Shown: positions 33,766-43,170, counted from the stretch's first letter. The stretch is DNA of 64,000 nucleotides from Pseudomonadales bacterium (GCA_024234395.1 JACKOH010000002.1:1054001-1118000); one strand, 5' to 3'. The notes: generated by a model from the letters alone, not told the origin. Program-made: numbers and translations.

Positions 33766-34184
33766 TGCCCGAAATCCTGACCCGGTGCCGCTGCCGCAAG
33801 TGCCACATTATCGGCACCGGCCAGCCGCGCCTGGTCGATAACTTCGACCACCACGCCGGTACGGGAGTTCTGATCGGACAGCACTACAACCGAGGCGTCA
33901 GGTGTCTCCACAAAAAGGCGCTCTATTACACCGCGCAGACGGCGGATATCCACCTGGTTTCGATCGATCCAGATTTCCCCGTTCTCGGTCACAGCGATCA
34001 GGATGGTTGCCGCCTGGGAGACTACTGCGGAGCGGGCCACCGGTTGATCCACGTCGACCCCCGGAAACTTGACGAAGGTGGAGTTCACTGCGAAAAAAAT
34101 CAGCAGGATGAAAACCATGTCGATCAGTGGTGTCAGGTTGATGGCGGCACTGCCACCTTCTTCCCGGGTATGCAGTTTAATCAT
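33762..34184 (-). CDS. exbD: ExbD biopolymer transport protein
   Basis: From ATG 34184 the protein has 140 residues. One transmembrane helix carries the key aspartate in NLTPLIDMVFILLIFFAV, followed by the periplasmic domain with IWIDRNQVDIRRL and SVVVLSDQNSRTG. ExbD couples the proton gradient to TonB with ExbB. The start overlaps the ExbB stop by eight bases (34177-34184). An extension to 34205 would overlap further and is not needed. Confidence 0.9.
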   Translation of the reverse strand: MIKLHTREEGGSAAINLTPLIDMVFILLIFFAVNSTFVKFPGVDVDQPVARSAVVSQAATILIAVTENGEIWIDRNQVDIRRLRGVIERLFVETPDASVVVLSDQNSRTGVVVEVIDQARLAGADNVALAAAAPGQDFGQ

Positions 34185-34707
34185 CGTCCGGCCCCCCGTT
34201 GGCATCCAGGTCTTCGGCCAGCCGTTCCGTTTCCCGGTCGAACCGCTGTTGGAGATCGTTGGCGAAATACATGCCGGCCACGGCGGTCAGCAGGCCAGCC
34301 ATGGTGGTTACCAGGGCCTGAGAGATGCCTTCTGCCATGCCGCGCACATTACCGTTACCGAACACGGTCATGACCTCGAAGGTCTTGATCATGCCGGACA
34401 CGGTCCCCAGCAGACCCAGCAGCGGCAGGATTGCGGTGATGACCTGAATGGTGCCGATCCAGGTGGAGAGCCGGCTTTGAAAAGTGGCAGTGAGGCCGGC
34501 CCGCAGCCGTCGGTTGGCCAGTTGACTATCGCTGCGGTTGGCCTGCCAGCGGGAGACTATTTCCCGGGCCAGAGTTTTTTCCTGTCGCCACAGGAACAGG
34601 TAGCGGTCCAGGATCAGGATCCACATCAGGGTGGACAGCACCAGAATTGCCACCATGACCCAGCCACCGGCCAGCAGCTCACTCTGGTAGAACAGTTCAG
34701 CCAGCAT
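34177..34707 (-). CDS. exbB: ExbB/TolQ-family proton channel protein
   Basis: From ATG 34707 (GGAGATTCCCGGG upstream) the protein has 176 residues with three helices: AGGWVMVAILVLSTLMWIL, then WIGTIQVITAILPLLGLLGTVSGMI, then ALVTTMAGLLTAVAGMYFA. The GLLGTVSGMIKTFE block is the MotA/TolQ/ExbB hallmark. A start at 34758 would overlap TtpC by 60 bases and lacks a good ribosome site. It forms the inner-membrane motor with ExbD. Confidence 0.88.
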   Translation of the reverse strand: MLAELFYQSELLAGGWVMVAILVLSTLMWILILDRYLFLWRQEKTLAREIVSRWQANRSDSQLANRRLRAGLTATFQSRLSTWIGTIQVITAILPLLGLLGTVSGMIKTFEVMTVFGNGNVRGMAEGISQALVTTMAGLLTAVAGMYFANDLQQRFDRETERLAEDLDANGGPDDD

Positions 34708-36085
34708 CCCGGGAATCTCCAGCCCGGCCCCGGGCGAACAGGTCGGCAGCAGTTTCATCGAGTCGGGTGATCAGGCTGTTGGTGCGACCCTGAATGAAAC
34801 TGTGAATCAGGAGCAGGGGAATGGCGACCGACAGCCCCAACTGGGTAGTGATCAGTGCCTGGGAAATACCGCCTGACATCAGACGCGGATCGCCGGCGCC
34901 GAACAGGGTGATGACCTGAAAAGTTTCGATCATGCCAGTTACAGTGCCCAGCAGGCCCAGCAGGGGGCTGACTGCCGCGAATATCGACAGGGTGGCCAGA
35001 CCCCGGCGCAGTTTCTGCGCGGCCGTGGTAACGATCTCGTCCATTCTGGCAGACATGGCTTCGGCATCGGCCAGTAACTTCGGGTCACCGGAAATGCGTC
35101 GCAACTGATAAATGGCATGGGTACCCTGCGTGGACTGGTCTGCCAGTGCAATGTGAGTGCGCCGGCCGGCAATCAGCACGGCTATCAACCGTTCCAGTCC
35201 CAGCAGCACCCCGATCGCACCCAGTGCCAGAATGATGTAGCCGATTACCCCACCCTGTTGCAACCGTTCGGAAAGCTCCGGGGTTTGCACAATGAGCGAC
35301 AGGATTGCGCCCCGTGACGGATCGATGGCTATGGGGGACAGCGTATTGTCGGCATTTTCGAAGGAGCGGGTGGCGCGCGGGTCCACGCCCAGCGGCTGTC
35401 GCGCAAGGGCCAGCAGGCGACCGCTTTCCGGGAGAAAGCGCAAATACTGGCCGTCTGAAAGCGCGGTAAAAGTACCAATACGGGTGACCTGACGTGGTTC
35501 CAGTTCACCGCCGGCAGTGATTACCGGAGCCTCATAGCGCGCGATCTGGCCACTATAGTTCATTTCATCCAGCAACAGCAGCCACAACTGCCGGAGTTCG
35601 TCGGCGCTGGGCAGTGACTCGGTGGAACTGAGTTTTTCCAACAGCGGCAGACGGTTTTCCAGCTGCGAGGATACCAGTGAATTCTGTACCATGGGCAGCG
35701 CGTCCCCGGCCACCTGGTTGACCACGGTAAAAACCTCGGTAAGATTTCCAGAACGTTCAGTTAATAAATCTTCCAGCCCGGTCAGTTCGTCTTCACCCTG
35801 TTCGTAGGCTTCTCGCAGCCGGTCGGCTTCGGCCTCCGCCTCCTGGCGCCGGGACGTCGCCTCCTGCAGTAGCGCTGTCTGCTGATCCCGCGCGTCGATG
35901 AAGCGCTGTTCCCGTTCCTGTAGTTCGGTACGGCGCTGGGCCGAGCCCTGCCGGACCGATTCAATCAGTTGCTGAATGGTTTGCGGGCGATCAAGGTCGC
36001 CGGATTGACCCGCAGGCGGTTGGGCCCGGACATCGATTCCAGGCAGCAGCAACAGGAATAGCAGAGCGGGAACCGGTATTCTCAT
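34697..36085 (-). CDS. TtpC-like ExbB homologue with periplasmic coiled-coil extension
   Basis: From ATG 36085 the protein has 462 residues: signal peptide (ending near VRAQ), a long charged coiled coil (AQRRTELQEREQRF, SRRQEAEAEADRLREAYEQGE), a mixed domain, then MotA/TolQ/ExbB helices with SPLLGLLGTVTGMIETFQ near residue 390 and a C-terminal SVAIPLLLIHSF. This layout is that of TtpC, the third inner-membrane partner of TonB2 systems in vibrios. Its ATG overlaps the DUF3450 stop (ATGA), and its end overlaps ExbB. Confidence 0.85.
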   Translation of the reverse strand: MRIPVPALLFLLLLPGIDVRAQPPAGQSGDLDRPQTIQQLIESVRQGSAQRRTELQEREQRFIDARDQQTALLQEATSRRQEAEAEADRLREAYEQGEDELTGLEDLLTERSGNLTEVFTVVNQVAGDALPMVQNSLVSSQLENRLPLLEKLSSTESLPSADELRQLWLLLLDEMNYSGQIARYEAPVITAGGELEPRQVTRIGTFTALSDGQYLRFLPESGRLLALARQPLGVDPRATRSFENADNTLSPIAIDPSRGAILSLIVQTPELSERLQQGGVIGYIILALGAIGVLLGLERLIAVLIAGRRTHIALADQSTQGTHAIYQLRRISGDPKLLADAEAMSARMDEIVTTAAQKLRRGLATLSIFAAVSPLLGLLGTVTGMIETFQVITLFGAGDPRLMSGGISQALITTQLGLSVAIPLLLIHSFIQGRTNSLITRLDETAADLFARGRAGDSRDAG

Positions 36086-36867
36086 TGATCTGTCCCCCTG
36101 GTCCACAACGGTAGATCGATGAGGTTTGGTGGTGCCTGTTCACGGGCCACGCGGACCGCGTACTCGATTGCGTCCAGATAGGTATCGGACAAGAGCTCCC
36201 AGTCGCCGGTCCGGGTATCCCAGATTCCCGCCTGCTGACGATCCAGGCTCAGGTAGAACAGTCCGACCCGGCCCACCCGCAGAAAATCCACCGTGACTTC
36301 ACGGCCATCGATCAAGGTGGGAGCCTCGTAAGCTTCGAGGGTCTGGCCGTATTCCGCTTCGATCTGGTAAGCCTCAATGACGCGTCGGTATTTTTCCGCG
36401 ATATCCACATCGGCCCTGGCAATGACGGAGCGTAATGACGCCACCCGTGCCCGCCGCTCCTCGCTCAGCATGGGCTGGTCCAGCGTCACGAACTGGTCCA
36501 GCACATCCACCATTTCGACGATGAGAGGCACGATCTGCTGGCGGATCACTTCCAGCTCACCCAGTTCGGCCTGGATTCGGTTGCGCTCGGCCTGCTGGCT
36601 GTCCAGCAGCTGACGCAGGTTTTCGTTGTAGGTCTCCAGGTCCTGGTAACGTTCAATTTCGCGGTTGTAGGAAGCGACCAGACCCATAGTCTCGTCATCC
36701 AGTGCTGCGACCCGATCCTGGCTCTGGCCTGCATCCTGCTGGTATTCAAGCTCGGTCTCCAGCACATCGTCTGGCGCCTGGGCCAACGCGGTCCCCGCCA
36801 TCAGGCTCAGGGTTGTGATCAGACAGGGCACTATGCGACATTTTTTGGGCATCGGTTTCAACTTCAT
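36082..36867 (-). CDS. DUF3450 protein, first gene of TtpC-TonB operon
   Basis: From ATG 36867 the protein has 261 residues: a signal peptide (ending ALAQ), a coiled coil (ETYNENLRQLLDSQQAERNRIQAE in shortened form, residues about 60-100) and the DUF3450 domain with PMLSEERRARVASLRSVIARADV, RVGRVGLFYLSLDRQQAGIWD and YLDAIEYAVRVARE. ATG 36852 is an alternative start, and a frame to 37380 is intergenic. DUF3450 proteins sit at the head of TtpC operons and are periplasmic. Upstream 36868-37001 probably carries the operon promoter. Confidence 0.85.
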   Translation of the reverse strand: MKLKPMPKKCRIVPCLITTLSLMAGTALAQAPDDVLETELEYQQDAGQSQDRVAALDDETMGLVASYNREIERYQDLETYNENLRQLLDSQQAERNRIQAELGELEVIRQQIVPLIVEMVDVLDQFVTLDQPMLSEERRARVASLRSVIARADVDIAEKYRRVIEAYQIEAEYGQTLEAYEAPTLIDGREVTVDFLRVGRVGLFYLSLDRQQAGIWDTRTGDWELLSDTYLDAIEYAVRVAREQAPPNLIDLPLWTRGTDQ

Positions 36868-37001
36868 TCGGTGCGGCGTTACCGGGTCATCGGAACGCGA
36901 TTGGTTTTTAGTTCGGGGAATTCTGCTCAGACCGCAATTGTAGCGCAGGCAGGGATCAGGATAGCCAATTAATCCGTGTGGAGTATGACGAACGATCCTG
37001 C

Positions 37002-38258
37002 CTAGCCCGATTCCGCGCCCGCTGCAGACTGGTTTTTTCGACCCAGCAGCTGGAAGCTGAGGCCGGCCTGCTCGATCAACCGGCGGATCAGCTTTTTGCC
37101 GAATGCTGTCGCGGGTGTCCAGAATCCGCCGGGCAGGCTGGTTCTGGAAACGTCGAAAGCCAGGCACATACCGGCCTGGGCCAGCATTCTGGCGCTGGCC
37201 CCATAGCCCGGGTCGCGATCTCCGCTGACCCTGACCTGCAGACTTTGCCCCTGCTCGGTATGACCTATGAAACGCAGTTCGAAAAAACCGTTGCGTTGTT
37301 GTTCCGGGGTCGGACCCTCGCCAGGCTGCGGTAGAAATTTCAGGACCAGCCAGCGCAAAGGAGGCACGATCATAGCCCATTGCAACAACCGCAGGCCCCA
37401 GGCAATCCGGCGAGCCCGCTTTTTGCCGCCAGTGTCGCCGGTCAGGACCCCTTCATCGTAAAGAAAATTACGGTGGTAGCCAGGGTTTAACAGCGCATTG
37501 GTACGCAATACCACGCGGGTGTTGATGGGGGCCATGACAAAAGGGGCGACCCAGGAATCGAAATCGGGATCGTATTCCACCCCGACATTGTGTTGGATGG
37601 GCCTGGCTTCATCAGGCTGTGGGCACAGTGAATAGAGATCCTGCAGTTCGTCACGCACATGCCGGTCACCCGCCGTTTCCCGGTATACATTAACCAGGCT
37701 CGCTACCGTGCCTCCGGAGGCGCCCCCTTGCAGGCCTTTCACGCGCATCTTCACCTGCTGGCAGTAGTCGCCGAACTGCTTTTTCGCGACCTGTTGAAGA
37801 AAATAGACGCCCAGGTCCGAAGGGATGGAGTCGAAACCGCAACAGTGTACGATCCGCGCTCCCGAGCGTTGTGCCGTCGTCTGGTACCGGTCGATCATGC
37901 GGCGTATCCACTGCGGTTCGCCGGTCAGGTCGCAATAGTCGGTGCCGCACTCCGCACACATCCTGACCAGAGTCTCCCCGTAAAGGGCATAAGGCCCCAC
38001 GGTGCTGATTACCACGCGGGTTTTCCGGCACAGGCGACGCAGTGCTTCCTCGTCATCGGCGTCCGCCACGATACAGGCGACACTATGGTGAGGTTTGCCG
38101 AGACTCACCTTTACCTGATTCAGCCGGGTTTTCGAGCGTCCGGCCATCGCCCAGTGCAGATCGCTGTCAGTCAGTGACTCATTCAGGTAGTGGCAGAGAA
38201 TCCTGCCGACAAAACTGGTCGCCCCGTAAATGATGATGTCGAAGGGCTTCTCTGTCAC
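37002..38258 (-). CDS. Saccharopine dehydrogenase-like NAD(P)-binding protein
   Basis: The 418-residue protein opens with IIIYGATSFVGRILCHYL, a Rossmann loop, and continues with WAMAGRSKTRL, VVISTVGPYALYGETLV, CGTDYCDLTGEPQWI and VHCCGFDSIPSDLG. These match the trans-acting enoyl reductase/saccharopine reductase-like family found in lipid-modifying contexts. The substrate is unknown. GTG 38258 follows GGAG at nine bases. A hydrophobic segment near residue 280 suggests membrane association. Confidence 0.83.
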   Translation of the reverse strand: MTEKPFDIIIYGATSFVGRILCHYLNESLTDSDLHWAMAGRSKTRLNQVKVSLGKPHHSVACIVADADDEEALRRLCRKTRVVISTVGPYALYGETLVRMCAECGTDYCDLTGEPQWIRRMIDRYQTTAQRSGARIVHCCGFDSIPSDLGVYFLQQVAKKQFGDYCQQVKMRVKGLQGGASGGTVASLVNVYRETAGDRHVRDELQDLYSLCPQPDEARPIQHNVGVEYDPDFDSWVAPFVMAPINTRVVLRTNALLNPGYHRNFLYDEGVLTGDTGGKKRARRIAWGLRLLQWAMIVPPLRWLVLKFLPQPGEGPTPEQQRNGFFELRFIGHTEQGQSLQVRVSGDRDPGYGASARMLAQAGMCLAFDVSRTSLPGGFWTPATAFGKKLIRRLIEQAGLSFQLLGRKNQSAAGAESG

Positions 38259-38539
38259 AACCCGATACTCCGTCCCGAAAACTGCCGAGAGGGAAAAATG
38301 GACTCTGCCCGTGATGTTGTCAAGAAGCTGAACCCACTCCGGCAGCTCCCCGGATACAGGGCGGTGCGGAATGGAGACTTATGCACCGAAAGAAGGCACC
38401 AGGCTGTCCGGAGAATGCCTGGAAGCGGCATGGAATGTACCTGATCGGGAGTTGAATTTTGTCTATTTCTTTAAATAACAATAAGTTAAAAATATTGGCC
38501 CGCACTTTGCAACTACGCTATCAAGACTGATTGTACAGC

Positions 38540-38726
38540 CGATGTGAACCGGGGAAGCGCTGTTCCCCCCACCGGCAACCAGTAACCAGGCCCGGCCGAT
38601 GGTGATCGGCGGTCCGCTGAACCGGTCGAGACGCTCCCGGCGACAGCATCAAACCGAATTCTCTCCAGCATTGAACGAACCTTGTTTAACGCTGCTTGCA
38701 AGGCCCCACCTCGGGGCCTTTTTTTT
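38540..38726 (+). ncRNA. Candidate structured small RNA ending in a strong terminator
   Basis: No gene lies between 38258 and 38837, yet a strong rightward terminator ends at 38726. Hairpins GGGGAA/TTCCCC (38551-38568) and GCCGAT/ATCGGC (38595-38610) precede it, and the AT-rich stretch 38452-38520 has a TTGAAT and TAAATA pair that could be a promoter. I do not recognise 6S, SRP, RNase P or tmRNA. The start position is approximate. Confidence 0.35.
38701..38726 (+). terminator. Strong intrinsic terminator
   Basis: AGGCCCC (38701-38707) pairs with GGGGCCT (38713-38719) around ACCTC, followed by a run of T to 38726. It follows no visible protein gene. Confidence 0.88.
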
Positions 38727-38836
38727 GTCCTGCCGCCCGCTATACTCGACTTTCCAACTGGTTTTTTTCAGTCCGGGAGCCGACCTTGCCAAATCTGACA
38801 AAAGTAGAATCAGTCTTATCTTCCTTCGCCATCCTG

Positions 38837-40270
38837 ATGCGCCAGTCAATCATGCTGTTGACGGCTCTGTTAACGAGTCTGGGCGCAGCAACCGGCGGCC
38901 TGGCTCAATCCGCTGTGGACGATGCCGGTGCCGGCAGTCCCGGCCCGGCGGTACTTTACACCGGCGCCAGGCTGCTGACTGCAGCCGGTCCGGAATCTGA
39001 TGTGGAATTTGAGATAGAAAATGCGGCCATGCTGGTTGAGGACGGCCGAATTGCCGCGCTGGGACCGGTCGGCGGGATCAGCGTTCCAGCCGGCACGACA
39101 ACTGTGAGCCTGGCAGGCAAGACCATCATGCCGGCCATGATCGACGCCCACGCCCACCTGGGTTACGAAGGCTATACCAGCTGGGGGGCAGGTAATTACT
39201 CACGGAAAAACCTGGCCGATCACCTCGATCACTACAGCTATTACGGATTCAGTGCGGTGTTTTCCGCCGGCAGCGATCCCCACCAGCTGGCGCTGTCTAT
39301 CCAGCAGGACCAGCAACAGGGCAGCCTCGGTGGGGCGCGGTTCCTGTTTGCGGCCGGGATGGCGCCACCTGGTCAGGGACCCAATGACCGTTTCCTGGAA
39401 CAGGCGCTGGCCATCGAGGCGAGGACCGGCATGACGGTGCTGACCGGTCTGGCGGATACCGAGCAGGCGGTTGCGGCGGCAGAGGCAGTCGCCGGGGAAG
39501 GTATCCCGTTCATCAAAATCTGGGTCGATGACCGGGGCGGCAGCCAGGAAAAGCTGGCACCGGGAATCTATCGTCCGCTGCTCGGCGCGGCCCGGCGCCT
39601 GGGTTTGCGGGTGTTTGTGCATCAACAATATGCCAGTGATATGCCGGACCTGCTCGAGGCCGGTGTCAACGGCTTTCTGCACGGCCGGCTGGGTGCGGAC
39701 CTGGATCGGCGGCTGGCGGATCGGATTGCCGCTGCTGGCGCTTTCGTGGTTCCCAACCTGGGGTTGGGAGAGTTGCGCTTTGAGCCGGTGGCAGACGACC
39801 CGTTCCTGCAGGAGACGCTGCCCCCGGCAGTCGTCGCCCGGCTGCGGGACGCCTTTAGCCAGCGTCGGGTGACCCCTCCCGGTCCCGGGCAGGAACTGCA
39901 ACTGCGGGAGTCCATGGGGCACCTGCTGGCAGCCGGAGTGGAAATTCTGCTGGGCACAGATGCCGGCGCGGTACCGGATCATTTTTTCGGCTATACCGGC
40001 CATCGGGAGCTGGAGATTTTCGTGCGTCTCGGCATGTCGCCACGGCAGGCCATCATTGCCGCTACCCGCAGCCCGGCGCAGCGACTTGGCCTGGATGATC
40101 TCGGTACGCTGGAGGTGGGAAAGCAGGCTGACTTTATCGTGCTGGATGCCAATCCACTGGACGACATCCGCAACACGCGTAGTATATCCCTGGTATTCCA
40201 GGGCGGCCGGTCGCTTGACCGCCAGGCCCTGGCCGAGCACTGGCGCGCCGCTGGACCGGCAGCCCCGTAA
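38837..40270 (+). CDS. Exported amidohydrolase-family protein
   Basis: From ATG 38837 the protein has 477 residues and a signal peptide ending near GGLAQ (residue 23). The longer frame to 38696 crosses a terminator and is rejected. Metal-site motifs are MIDAHAHLG, FIKIWVDDRGG (candidate bridging Lys), VFVHQQY, FLHGRLG and LGTDAGAVPDHF; the C-terminal small domain reads LGTLEVGKQADFIVLDANPL. This is the imidazolonepropionase/dipeptidase-like branch that hydrolyses cyclic amides or peptides. Here it is periplasmic. The substrate is unknown. Confidence 0.85.
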   Translation: MRQSIMLLTALLTSLGAATGGLAQSAVDDAGAGSPGPAVLYTGARLLTAAGPESDVEFEIENAAMLVEDGRIAALGPVGGISVPAGTTTVSLAGKTIMPAMIDAHAHLGYEGYTSWGAGNYSRKNLADHLDHYSYYGFSAVFSAGSDPHQLALSIQQDQQQGSLGGARFLFAAGMAPPGQGPNDRFLEQALAIEARTGMTVLTGLADTEQAVAAAEAVAGEGIPFIKIWVDDRGGSQEKLAPGIYRPLLGAARRLGLRVFVHQQYASDMPDLLEAGVNGFLHGRLGADLDRRLADRIAAAGAFVVPNLGLGELRFEPVADDPFLQETLPPAVVARLRDAFSQRRVTPPGPGQELQLRESMGHLLAAGVEILLGTDAGAVPDHFFGYTGHRELEIFVRLGMSPRQAIIAATRSPAQRLGLDDLGTLEVGKQADFIVLDANPLDDIRNTRSISLVFQGGRSLDRQALAEHWRAAGPAAP

Positions 40271-40306
40271 GCGCGCCACCAAGCTGCCGACCGCCTGAAA
40301 AAAAGG

Positions 40307-40366
40307 ACTATCCGGTTGATCGGGCTTGAAAAAATACCCGCAGGGGCGTACCTTTCGTCGGATAGT
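40307..40366 (+). other. Inverted-repeat leader structure
   Basis: ACTATCCG (40307-40314) pairs with CGGATAGT (40359-40366), enclosing CGGG (40321-40324) with CCCG (40337-40340). It lies 43 bases before the next start at 40409, so it may be a structured 5' leader or an end of transcription for the amidohydrolase. Confidence 0.4.
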
Positions 40367-40408
40367 TGTCACTCATCCCCCGACTAGAACTAGAACATGG
40401 AGGATTTC

Positions 40409-41416
40409 ATGAAAAAGCAAGCACTTGCAGCCTTGTGGCTCACCTGTGGCGGCATGCTCGCAGCGCCGGCCCTGTTGGCCCAGAACAACGATATTCCGCG
40501 CACCGAGTACGGGCAGCCGGATTTTCAGGGCACTTACACGTTCCGGACCATCACCCCGTTGAACCGACCGCCGGAACTGGCCAACAAGGCAACTCTGACG
40601 GCAAAAGAAGCGGAAGAGTGGGAAGCCTTCGAAAACCAGCGCCAGAATCGCGACCTGATCATCGACTCGGTCGGTGGCGCCGGATACCCGCCGGGAGTTA
40701 TTTCCTACAACGAATTCTGGTACGAGCGCGGTAACGAAACTATTGCGTCACGGCGTACTTCGCTGATCTACGATCCACCCAACGGACGCATTCCTCCACC
40801 CAACGAAATCGGCCGCGAACGGCAGGCTGAATACAGTCAGATGGTATTCGAGAGTGCCGGACCGGAGGGACGTACCACGGTGGACCGCTGCATTACCGGA
40901 TTCGTCGGTGGTCCGCCCATGATTCCCGGCTCCTACAACAACAACATGCAGATTGTGCAGACCAGGGATTACGTGATGATCCTCAATGAAATGGTGCACT
41001 CGGCGCGCATTATTCCCTATGCTGACCAACACAGTGACAAGCAGCTGAAGTGGGAGGGTGATTCCATCGCTCACTGGGAAGGTGATGAACTGGTCATCGA
41101 GACCGAAAACTGGTACCACGATTACAATCTGCGCGGCATGTCCAACCAGGCCAAAGTCACCGAGCATTTCCGTTACGTGGATTCTGAAACGCTGGAGTAC
41201 GACTTCACCGTGGAGGATCCGTTGACCTGGGACGAAAGCTGGTCAGCCAGACTGCCACTGCGCCGCTCACAGGATCCGGTCTACGAGTACGCCTGTCATG
41301 AAGGCAATCATGGACTGCGTGGAATCCTTGCCGGCTGGCGCCGTTATGAGGTAATGGGCTTTAACGGCGACGGCTCTCCGAAATCCGATACCGGCGTCGT
41401 TGCTACTGAAGAATAA
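40409..41416 (+). CDS. Secreted protein of unknown function
   Basis: From ATG 40409 (GGAGG seven bases upstream) the protein has 335 residues with a signal peptide ending near LLAQ (residue 25). The start of the mature part, RTEYGQPDFQGTYTFRTITPLNRP, and the end, YEYACHEGNHGLRGILAGWRRYE, are conserved patterns that I associate with an uncharacterised exported family common near PQQ enzymes and TonB receptors. No catalytic motif is recognised. A strong terminator follows at 41460. Confidence 0.75.
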   Translation: MKKQALAALWLTCGGMLAAPALLAQNNDIPRTEYGQPDFQGTYTFRTITPLNRPPELANKATLTAKEAEEWEAFENQRQNRDLIIDSVGGAGYPPGVISYNEFWYERGNETIASRRTSLIYDPPNGRIPPPNEIGRERQAEYSQMVFESAGPEGRTTVDRCITGFVGGPPMIPGSYNNNMQIVQTRDYVMILNEMVHSARIIPYADQHSDKQLKWEGDSIAHWEGDELVIETENWYHDYNLRGMSNQAKVTEHFRYVDSETLEYDFTVEDPLTWDESWSARLPLRRSQDPVYEYACHEGNHGLRGILAGWRRYEVMGFNGDGSPKSDTGVVATEE

Positions 41417-41459
41417 AGGCTCGACATAGACAACGTTGATTGTTGTCTGATCTTTCAAT

Positions 41460-41494
41460 AAAGACCACCGGTCGAGAGGCCGGTGGTCTTTTTC
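41460..41494 (+). terminator. Strong intrinsic terminator
   Basis: AAAGACCACCGG (41460-41471) pairs with CCGGTGGTCTTT (41480-41491), followed by TTT. Confidence 0.88.
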
Positions 41495-41536
41495 GTTAAC
41501 CTCCGGTCTCGCTCCTGGATAAACCGGTAGCCACCT

Positions 41537-42892
41537 CTACAGTGCGTCGAGAATCCGGGCAAACTGCCGGTTGACCGGATAGTAACCGGCAGTCCAGCCC
41601 AGTCGCACTATGACGGTGTCTTGAGAAGGGATCACCATCACCCATTGCTGGCGATTACCCTGGGCGGCAAAAGCCTGCTCCGGCAGATCGGGCCAGCGCA
41701 GGCGGGCGTCGCCGCGATTCAGCCACCACTGAAAACCATAGGCCTTTTCGTTTTCTGAGGAGTTTGGCGTGGTGGCTTCGCGCACCCAGCTCCCGCTGAC
41801 CAGGCGCTGGTCATTGATGACGCCGTCGTCGAGCATCAACTGGCCGATTCTCGCCCAGTCACGGGCTGACGCATAGAAATACGAACTGCCCATGAATACG
41901 CCGCTGGCGTCCACTTCGAAGACGGCATTCTGAAAGCCCATCGGCCGGTAGATGTTGTCCATGAAATCCCGGTAACTGGCCGACAGGGTTCCGCCCGTGC
42001 TGTTGAAATAGATCAGGGATAAAAGACTCGCAGTTCCAGAACTGTAGTTGAACCAGGTTCCCGGAGGATGGGCCAACGGTTTTTTCAGGACATAGGCGGA
42101 AGCGGAAGGGACGGTGAACAGCATGGCGGTGGAGTCGTCGCCAGGGTCGTAGCGTTCAGAAAAATCCAGTCCATCGGTCATATTCAGCAGATTCCGGATG
42201 CTGATGGCCGCCCGTCCGTCCGCTGCCCATTCAGGAAAACCGGGTGTCGCCGTCAGGTCTAGCAGACCTCGATAGGCCAGGTTTCCGAGCATGATGGAGC
42301 TGAGGCTTTTGGACATCGACCAGCCCAGCAGTGGGGTAGTCGAATCGACACCCTGGGCATAGGATTCCGCCACAATGCTGCCGTGCCGGGCTATCAACAG
42401 GGCCCGGGTATTGAGGCCGGCGGCGTTGTCCTCGGCGATCTCGCTTTCCAGTAGCTGCTGGATATCCTGGCGTGGAGCATTAACCCGGGAACCTGCCGGC
42501 CAGTCGGCCCCGGCGGCAGTCTGTGGTGGCGTCATCCCGGCTGCACGGGCGTCGAATCCGGCATAATCGATGGCGCATCCCAGGCCGGGCAGGTAGGATG
42601 CGGTAGTTTCGCTGAACCCGAACAGGGAGGTGGTGACGGTTTTACGATTCTCATCATAGCTGATGGACAGGTTGGTCAGGATCGGAGAGTACTGCACCAG
42701 GTCATCAAAGGCCTGGTCCCTGTCAAAGCCGGACACGTAGCGGGCGCTGCAAAGCAGTTTCGCACCGATACCGGTACCCACTCCGGGGGCAGCAATGAGA
42801 TAGCCCGGCGGATAACCGGCCAGCGAGGCAAGAATCACCAGCAGGACCACCAGCGAGCCGAAGATAACCAGGAATCTGCGCAGGACTTTCAT
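41537..42892 (-). CDS. Serine hydrolase of the beta-lactamase/penicillin-binding (class C-like) family
   Basis: The 451-residue protein has an N-terminal membrane anchor (residues about 7-27). The catalytic SxxK is SMSK in LLGWSMSKSLSSIMLG near residue 193, the YxN equivalent is WFNYSSGTASLL near residue 285, and the third motif region is near AAQGNRQQWVMVIP. It resembles 6-aminohexanoate-dimer hydrolase and EstB-like esterases, so an amidase or esterase is as likely as a lactamase. It faces the periplasm and diverges from slyX. Confidence 0.85.
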   Translation of the reverse strand: MKVLRRFLVIFGSLVVLLVILASLAGYPPGYLIAAPGVGTGIGAKLLCSARYVSGFDRDQAFDDLVQYSPILTNLSISYDENRKTVTTSLFGFSETTASYLPGLGCAIDYAGFDARAAGMTPPQTAAGADWPAGSRVNAPRQDIQQLLESEIAEDNAAGLNTRALLIARHGSIVAESYAQGVDSTTPLLGWSMSKSLSSIMLGNLAYRGLLDLTATPGFPEWAADGRAAISIRNLLNMTDGLDFSERYDPGDDSTAMLFTVPSASAYVLKKPLAHPPGTWFNYSSGTASLLSLIYFNSTGGTLSASYRDFMDNIYRPMGFQNAVFEVDASGVFMGSSYFYASARDWARIGQLMLDDGVINDQRLVSGSWVREATTPNSSENEKAYGFQWWLNRGDARLRWPDLPEQAFAAQGNRQQWVMVIPSQDTVIVRLGWTAGYYPVNRQFARILDAL

Positions 42893-42954
42893 TGTTATTG
42901 GCGGTTTTCCGGACGCGGTTGCAGAAATTCAGTATTTTAGAGGAGAGCCCGACT

Positions 42955-43170
42955 ATGGTCGACCGGAGTGAAGAGATCGTTGAGTTGCAGACCCGGCTGC
43001 AGTTTCAGGACGATGTGTTGCAGAAACTGGACGAGGTGGTGATCAAACAGGGGCAACTACTGGACCGGATGATGCGGCGCATGGCGGCGCTGGAGGAACG
43101 CCTGGAGCAATTGGTTTTCGAGCGCGACAATCCGGCCGCCCGGTTCGAGCCGAAGCCGCCGCATTACTGA
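42955..43170 (+). CDS. slyX: SlyX family coiled-coil protein
   Basis: From ATG 42955 (AGAGGAG upstream) the protein has 71 residues: EEIVELQTRLQFQDDVLQKLDEVV followed by heptads and the diagnostic C-terminal PPHY. SlyX is a small cytoplasmic coiled-coil protein of unknown function in proteobacteria. A frame to 42892 is only the upstream leader. Confidence 0.9.
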   Translation: MVDRSEEIVELQTRLQFQDDVLQKLDEVVIKQGQLLDRMMRRMAALEERLEQLVFERDNPAARFEPKPPHY

